Assembly (NCBI RefSeq): GCF_032854445.1
Contig: NC_088300.1
Coordinates: forward strand, 46,472,984-46,536,983
DNA from: Liolophura sinensis
Taxonomy: Eukaryota > Mollusca > Polyplacophora > Chitonida > Chitonidae
DNA length: 64,000 bases
Reading direction: 5' to 3'
The notes beneath the pieces are model-generated. The model was given only the letters and a program-made list of their open reading frames with translations, made no database searches and was not told the origin of the DNA. Of the stretch, positions 57,000 to 64,000 are shown piece by piece; position 1 is the stretch's first letter; each line of letters opens with the position of its first letter. Made by a program: the position numbers and the translations under genes.

Positions 57000-59900
57000 C
57001 GAGCAGATTTATGGAAGGTGTTGGTGTTGTACTTGTTGCTGGGAATAATGCTCATGTTGTTCTTCATACTGAATATACTCCTCATACAGCGCATGCGTCC
57101 CTCTCTACGTTCGCTTTACATCACTGCCACTACCAACAATTTTGTACAGAGATCTGAAACAACGACAAGGTCACAGAGGTCACGGTGATGAGGTAGGAGG
57201 TGATGTCAAGAAACACAAAAACTCTGTCTCGGCATGTCTCAGGCCGATAATACTTGATACAATTGCATTCTCTTCATCTAAAATATGCACACCATGATTC
57301 TAACTAACACCTGAAACAAAGAGGATATGGGCGCCACATAGGCTCCAAAGGTCAAATTTGACTAGCCGTGGCAGTGAGGAAAGTGAGTTTATTATTTATA
57401 TAAAGGTGAAATGTCAGTATTTTCGTCACTGATAAAAGTTTCGTTTTATGACGTTCCAGTTCAAGCTAAGCAGAATGACGTCATAATACAAGTTCAGTCA
57501 ACTTTAACATTTCTTACATTATACAACGTCATACAAGATGTCATGTCCGACAACATGCTATATAGACAAATCAATGAAGGCCTACAGATAAAAACATTTC
57601 TTAAACTTGTTTAAATACACAAAATCATGATATTGTCAAAATACAAATAATAAATAGAATATTGCACAGTTATATCATAAAAACTCTTCTCGTGAAAGGT
57701 GGAAATGCTGACCTACTCGACACTTCCCCTCTCGTGGGTTATCATTTTCACCTATCGCCCGAAAAATATTCATAATATTCAGCCTTCACTGTGCAGTATC
57801 CTCTATTCAATAGATTACTGAATGAATACGGGCTGATGTGGGCAAGTTATATGCGACGAGGGAACGAAATAATAGAGCGATTGCTATCTTAATAGCCTAT
57901 TTATTACACACCTAACAAAGCAACAACAGAACAGGCCTTATTTAAATAACCTATTTATTATACATCAAACATCAATCAGTTCACTAGGTAGCAAAATTTA
58001 GTTGTCGAAAATAAAAATTTGACACAAAAATGTAAGATAGCAAAACTCGTAGGATTATTTTTATGAATGGCACAAGACTCTGAACAGAGAGAGAAGACGC
58101 GGATGAATGTCAATGAATGACGTAACGTCACGTTGCTAATGCCGACGTGTAATATGAAGGTTGCCAATGCCGACGTACAATATGAAAAATATGCGGCACG
58201 ATCGTCACAACGTTAGAAGATGGGCAAACGTGGAGCTGAATAATAAATATCTCTATCCACAGGGATATTTATAACATTGTCGCTTTCAAGGGACACGGTG
58301 CTGGCCTGGTTGTTTACTACACCTTTCTCTGTCTGTCACAGCTTCACGTTGGGAACACAAACACTCAACAGGCACAGTATACCTGCACTCGCTAATCTGT
58401 TACTATTGTGGAGGGTATACCATAAATCAGATTGTCTAAGCTGATAATCTGCTGCGGATCAAGGAAGGGATTAACTACGCAATAGCTGGGGTTGATCATT
58501 CCACGTCTCTCCGTCGATCTGGCTGGTAGTATTACACGGAGTAGAGAAAGGAACGGACGGTCAGTATGGACGTTACCAGGTGTCAGCAATTATCGGGTGG
58601 GGTGATAAGACGCACCTGACAAGCATCCCTTCTACCTGGAAAGTTTACAGACAGGTGGCATCATGTTTCACCTACAATATTCCCAAGAACGTGACTTTCT
58701 CACCTGGGATGAACTGGGGTAAGGAACTTATTATGGCTGCGAATAAGATGTCACATTATGTATACATTCAGCTTATTTGATCGACATTTACATTAACACA
58801 GTACTCAAGTAAATCCTCACCTGAATTAAATCGCTGTCGTTCGGATTTTAAGTTTCCCTACAAGCAAAATACGGCGATGAATGTCAATGTCCCCGAACAA
58901 ATGAGTATTTATAGCCGTTTTACAAATGTAATTCATCAATCTTCTTGTTTTTCCCCCAGATGTCTGAGTCGAAGCCTTGGGGTAAGTGCTTCAAAATGAA
59001 AGCTTATCACATACATACAAGTGTACCTATTACATTATAGCCATGTTAACAGTGTAGTACTATTGCTGCCTTCCTGTAAACCTACATAACTCTTCTGACA
59101 GTATATGTACTGCATAGACCGAATATACTATTCTTGAACATGAAGCCAAAATGTACACTGAAAACTTTTACATGTGTTAAAACATATACCCACTATACGT
59201 GCGATCCTGCGTATTGTGTTGAAGTAACTTAGGTGTTGTGGTACTAGTCTAAATAAGATGGAAAGAAAATTAGGTCTGGTCTAGCTCAAATCGTTAAATG
59301 TGTAATCCAATATGCCCAAGTATACATAGCTTTTCCTTTGTGAATACGTCTACCTGCAACTTTACCTTGAAATAAATTTTTCAAAGAGAACAATCTTTGA
59401 ATTAATCGTTTAATCTTAGTAAAGACTTGTGTTCATGCGTGTATGTACAGTTTAGCTGATTTCCCCCCATGTCCTTGCCCCCATACATTAAAAAGCAGTG
59501 TCTCAGGGGAACGCCTGACTAAACATGTGTACGGTACGTGTGCTTAGCTTTCTAACATACCTGTACTCAACAGGTAAATACGGATTAGTCGACTGAGTGT
59601 TGTCAGGTATCTAAGGGGCTTACACACATGTCACCTGTCAATGGGCAATGCAATTTGTCGTGCACCAAAGGCACGGACTGAAAAGAAAGTAGAACCTTGT
59701 GTTGAGCCACTTCGATTATGACTATTGAAGAAATTAAATCTGTCACTGTGTGATCAGTGAAAAGATCAAACGCTTATTCTGGCATGCGCTTACCCTGAGC
59801 CTGTATAGAATATGCTCGGGGGAAAGGTTTTTACTAACTAAATGTCATAGCCACCCTGCAAATCTCAGCCCGTTACATCACGCATTATAGACGTTATAGC

Positions 59901-61090
59901 CTACGAGTAGATGTATTCGACTTAAATTACGGTATCATCTACCTGCCCTTAACGAGTGGAAAGAGAAGATGGACACCGACAGAAGGGGGCATAAATTTAA
60001 TTTGAAAAAGGCTACTACATATAGTTATCGCACCTATAACCTCACGTTCTTGAATAACCACAGCTTATGTCGCACAATTCCAATCATAAATAAAAATGAA
60101 ATCCGAAACCTGGTCGTATAAAATTAATGCATGCAATTACATTTATATCTTCAAGTAGTCCAATACAAAACAAACACACCTCGGACGTGCTTCTCACATG
60201 TCGTTTATTTCAGTATTTATTTGCTGGGCTGCCTTGATTTAGTTAGTAAAAGTTATGGTGCTACACAGTAACTCGTACCTTCAAATGCCACATAACAACT
60301 GGGAGTCTCTTAATCCAGAGCCTTAAATAGGGGGACTGATGTCTTACAAACTGTTTTGTGTCTTCTTTGATTACTGGTCCAAAAATTGCCCCAATGTTAT
60401 GTGTTATGTTGTATTAATGCATTCATGTTTAATAATTTATGTTTAATAAATTTTACTGAATTCCATCCAAAACATATTATTGATTGACGTGCTGAATGGT
60501 GGCATTTAACAGTTCGAGTAAAGTATCAACATACAGAAAAAATATATCAAATGACTGTAAAGTGGTTGTTATATGTGATTATTAGAGATACCAAATATTC
60601 CACGGTTGTTACAGCTTTGGTAGTAACATCACATGGAAGTTTTTATGATATCTCTTTGTGTCAACGACAGGTGCGTGTGTAATAGTAAAAGAAGTTGCAT
60701 TCATGTGTAACAGTTCCAATTGTACCCGACAGTTCCAGGTGGATCTCTTCCGATGTAATGTCACTGATGAAATCAACTATGACGATAGAGGTCTCCATAT
60801 TCAGGTAAGTTGTGTAGTCACACAATAGTAATACACTTGTACCATGGGGCCATGTAGAAATATACAAGTGTATTCAGCATTGCGCTCTCAGAAATATCAC
60901 TAATTTTCAAAACAGGTGACTCTAAAAATTGTCCATTTTTTCAAGTTTTTGATTCTTTGATATTATTTCAGTCTGATTATAACTTGTTCGAGTTTACATC
61001 TCATTCAAAATTTGGGACAACCAGACCGGATCCACAGCATTTCTCCTTTGATCAAATCTATAGATGCCGAAACTGTTTTGTATATGTGTA
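57000..61090. other. No gene seen (outside the duplication at 58132)
   Basis: The frames at 57411-57614, 58392-58589 and 58580-58780 match nothing I know; one TGACGTCA lies near 57476. Confidence 0.45.
58132..58187 (+). repeat. 28-bp two-copy duplication
   Basis: GTTGCTAATGCCGACGTGTA ATATGAAG is followed by GTTGCCAATGCCGACGTACA ATATGAAA. It comes right after TGACGTAACGTCA, a pair of CRE half-sites. Confidence 0.85.
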
Positions 61091-61209
61091 ATGTACAAAC
61101 GTGCTCAATGTATAAATGTGATTAATGTATAATTATGTTTAATACATAAACCTGTTTACTGTATAAACATGTTTAATTTATACATGCATGCAATGAACAA
61201 ACGTGTTTA
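61091..61209 (+). repeat. 17-bp minisatellite, seven copies
   Basis: Consensus ATGTATAAACATGTTTA every 17 bp from 61091, with no indels, but each copy differs at several sites, so it is old. Confidence 0.85.
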
Positions 61210-62749
61210 TTGTGGATCATACATGTCTTTGGGGATTTAAAAGGCAAAGAAAACACTAGAATAAGTTATACGTCCAGGAAGAGAGTTCCATTTATTTTTG
61301 AAACAATGTATTCTACAGTGGACTTTTCGGACCATACTGTAATCAGCGACGTCACATCAAGTTTTGCTGATTAACTTACACAGACTGCTTGAATCTAGGT
61401 CACCTTATAATCATAAATCTGACGTTTTGAGAAGCATTTTACTCCGATGGAAAGATTCTAAACACAAATCCATCTATTCTGTAGGATAATGTCTGATGGT
61501 TTTCATCTGATACATACTTTATTTATGTTGTCGCCTTGGCTGTAATCTAACTGTAACATCGTTATAATTTGTTCAAAAAGTTACTTTTCTTGAGGAAAGG
61601 AGGGAAACTACATTCTGCATGGTCGTATGATGCTAGACTGTTCTGTCGTAAATGGGATAACGGAGAAAAATTCCAAATCTCAACGGAGCATGACCTAGAT
61701 TTAGTCACGTGACTGGAATATGCCGCTAACTGACCACCATATAATTGTGAGTTGCTCGAGATAATCTTGAATTACTCGTGTGCTGAGCTTTCTAGACTGA
61801 AAATCTGCTGAGGGTAAGTGTAAAATTTTGAAGCATAATGCTTGTGACAAGGTTTTTGGTTGCAAACTCGTGCAAAGTTGATAATTTAGCCTGTCACCGA
61901 AGGAGAATCGTGAGGCCAGGGCATAATCTTATTACATGAGATTTTATTTGAACACCTGGGCTATACCGATCAGAAGTCACAGGGTGAATTACTTACGTCA
62001 CGTTTGACGTAATGGTCATGTTTGACTGGAGGAACAATGTTTACTACTAGCTGTCTTCAGCTGTAACAAACAATAACCATGAGTAATTACCCGAAATACA
62101 CCTAGTCTCACAACATTTTTTTACTGGCTGTTCTTATCTTAACTAAAACATTAATTAATTTATACATTAATTAATAATTTATCTATTTTATAATTATTAT
62201 CTTAATTATAAGAAAGCAATGTAGTTACAAACGTGTAACACATGTCACATTACTACACGTAAATTGGAATGTGGAGTAACTGTGCAACAGCAATCTACCA
62301 TGTTGTCTGACATCCTTTTTAGTATAATTGTTCTACTTGTAAATGTTCTATGTTCATCTTTCATCTGTTGTATATATCACACTTCCGTATATGTACCCTC
62401 GTTACTATATAACCTGTTAGGTATCCTATTGTGTTTAATTTAAGGGTTACATGTGTGGAAATAGAGCTTCCAGTTGAGGTCTTTGGGTATGTGAGTATTT
62501 TGACGAGTTACCATGTGTGATCTCTGCCAGTATAGAGTGGCGATAGGGACGTGGTTAAATCATATCTCTTATAAAGAATATATACTTCTACATAAGTGGA
62601 TAAACGAAATAAGTAAATTAATTTTGCCCCTGAGTTGTTATACTGGTTTAATTATTTTGGATCTATTATGTTTTATTCGTAACCAGGACTAGCTTCACAT
62701 TTTTATGCTCCTAATATTAAAATGTGGCGATGCGCATCAAAATCCTGGC
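61210..62749. other. No gene seen; possible 5' part of the retrotransposon
   Basis: AT-rich, with an AATTAATT-rich patch at 62140-62220. The left boundary of the non-LTR element cannot be fixed and may lie in here. Confidence 0.4.
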
Positions 62750-64000
62750 TCATTAAGCACGCGTGGTGTAAACTTCTGTCATTTAAATACTCGAAGTCTT
62801 GTATCCCGAGTGGATGATGAACTATCCAGGTGTATAAAAACAAGATGAAGTTAATATTGTATTATACAGACAATTTGATTATGACGTCATTGGAGTGACG
62901 GAAACGTGGCTTAGCGAAGGGATATCAGATGAACGTAAGGATAGGGACAGAGTTGGTGGAGGGGGAAGTTGCTATTTATATCAAGTCTTAAATGGATGTA
63001 ATTCGTAGAACAGACGTTGAAGGTGATATGGAGACAGTCTGTGTAGAAATGAAACAATTTTCCAAGAAAGTACATATTGCTGTCTGTTTATAGACCTCCC
63101 AACCAAAGTGCAGAAACAAGGCAAAGCTTTCTAATTGAGTATGAAGACATGTTGTTATTTATGTTATCGGAAAACCTTGACTGTATCTTAATTATGGGTG
63201 ATTTGAATGATGGATGTGTAGGTTGGCACCAAATTCATGAAAACAGTGAGTTAAATATGACATTATATGATTTAATCAGAGGAAAAAATTGTTTTCAGTT
63301 GATTAAAGAACCAACAAGATACACCGAATAATAATGCTAATATTCTCGATCTAATAATATCTGACAGTCTGGGTTACATAACAAAGTCTGAAGCCCAACT
63401 TGCTAATTTAGATCACTGTACAATTTACTACCATTTAGATATCCCTTGATGCGAGACGCGGCAAGAATTTATTGGTCACGTATGGGATTACAAATGTGCC
63501 GATTTATACGAACTAAACTGCTCACTGTGTCCAGCTCCCTTGCTCGATGTTATGAATATATTTGGGAGTATCGAAAACAAAGTCTTTGCCTGGAGTTACA
63601 TGTTTTTGTCGTGTTGCAAGGAGTACATCCCTAACAAACATGTTACCATATGTCCACAGGGGATAAACCTTGGATGACAAACAACGTTAGGAGAAAATTA
63701 CGAGTTAGCAAGAGATGCCTCAAAAATACAAGAGGACGAAAACTGAACGTACATAAATTTCAGTTTTACTTAGCCAGACGGGAAGCTAACTAGTCCAAGC
63801 GAGACGCAGTAAAGCGATGCTCAGATCACATCAAAGACAAGCTTTCCAATCCGAACGTAGATACCAAGAAATACTGGTCTGTTCTGAAATCTCTTATTGG
63901 TTCTAAAGCTAAACCCTCCATTCCACCGCTTCTTTTGAACGGTAAAAACATTTCTCCCGATAACGAAAAGGGTTATCAGTTTTGTAAATTCTTCGCATCT
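62750..64000 (+). mobile_element. Degenerate non-LTR retrotransposon (AP-endonuclease part), runs off right edge
   Basis: Pieces of an APE-type endonuclease appear in order in shifting frames: HLNTRSL (from 62771), DVIGVTETWLS (from 62883), VYRPPN (about 63086), ILIMGDLND (about 63187), then DLIISDS...NLDHCTI (63348-63425). These hold the catalytic-type Glu of TETW, the YRP, GDLN and DH signatures. From 63662 a linker follows (GDKPWMTNNVRRKLR; KYWSVLKSLIGSK; a final FCKFFAS) typical of the region just before reverse transcriptase in CR1/Jockey-like elements. At least four frame changes and an in-frame TAG at 63791 show it is a dead copy. The reverse transcriptase should lie beyond the window. 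The exact clade is uncertain. Confidence 0.85.

Overview
The window is a piece of a large, AT-rich, intron-rich invertebrate genome, most likely a mollusc or another lophotrochozoan. The evidence is one multi-exon animal signalling gene with canonical GT-AG introns, many tRNA-derived SINEs of a kind I associate with mollusc genomes (3' cores like TTGAGTACGRCGTWAAAC), and abundant minisatellites. There is nothing bacterial here: no operons and no Shine-Dalgarno-led genes. The taxon is an inference.

The only intact gene I can support runs on the + strand from 35,878 to 51,182. Ten coding exons join in frame, with phases agreeing at all nine junctions, into a 773-residue atypical 'soluble' guanylate cyclase related to Drosophila Gyc-88E and insect beta-3 subunits. 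Its order is a heme-binding H-NOX domain, an H-NOXA/PAS-like domain, a coiled-coil linker, a class III cyclase domain and a disordered tail. Both metal-binding aspartates and the guanine-recognition residues are in the one chain, so it is predicted to work as a homodimer. The protein ends in CQIL, a candidate prenylation (CaaX) box.

Region by region: 1-31 kb is non-genic and repeat-rich, with SINEs, a 172-bp tandem satellite (1.47-2.63 kb), an uncharacterised dispersed repeat, a GC-richer patch (5.0-6.05 kb), a fold-back element (13.1 kb) and several minisatellites. 31-36 kb holds a possible promoter and leader exon, SINEs and a 213-bp tandem duplication just upstream of the first coding exon. 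36-51 kb is the cyclase gene; its intron 8 carries two adjacent minisatellites (44 bp x 16 and 37 bp x about 65) totalling about 3.1 kb. 51-62.7 kb is the 3' flank with SINEs and short repeats. From about 62.75 kb to the right edge lies a frameshifted non-LTR retrotransposon with an AP-endonuclease domain, cut off by the window end before its reverse transcriptase.

No rRNA, functional tRNA gene, CRISPR array or second intact protein gene was recognised.
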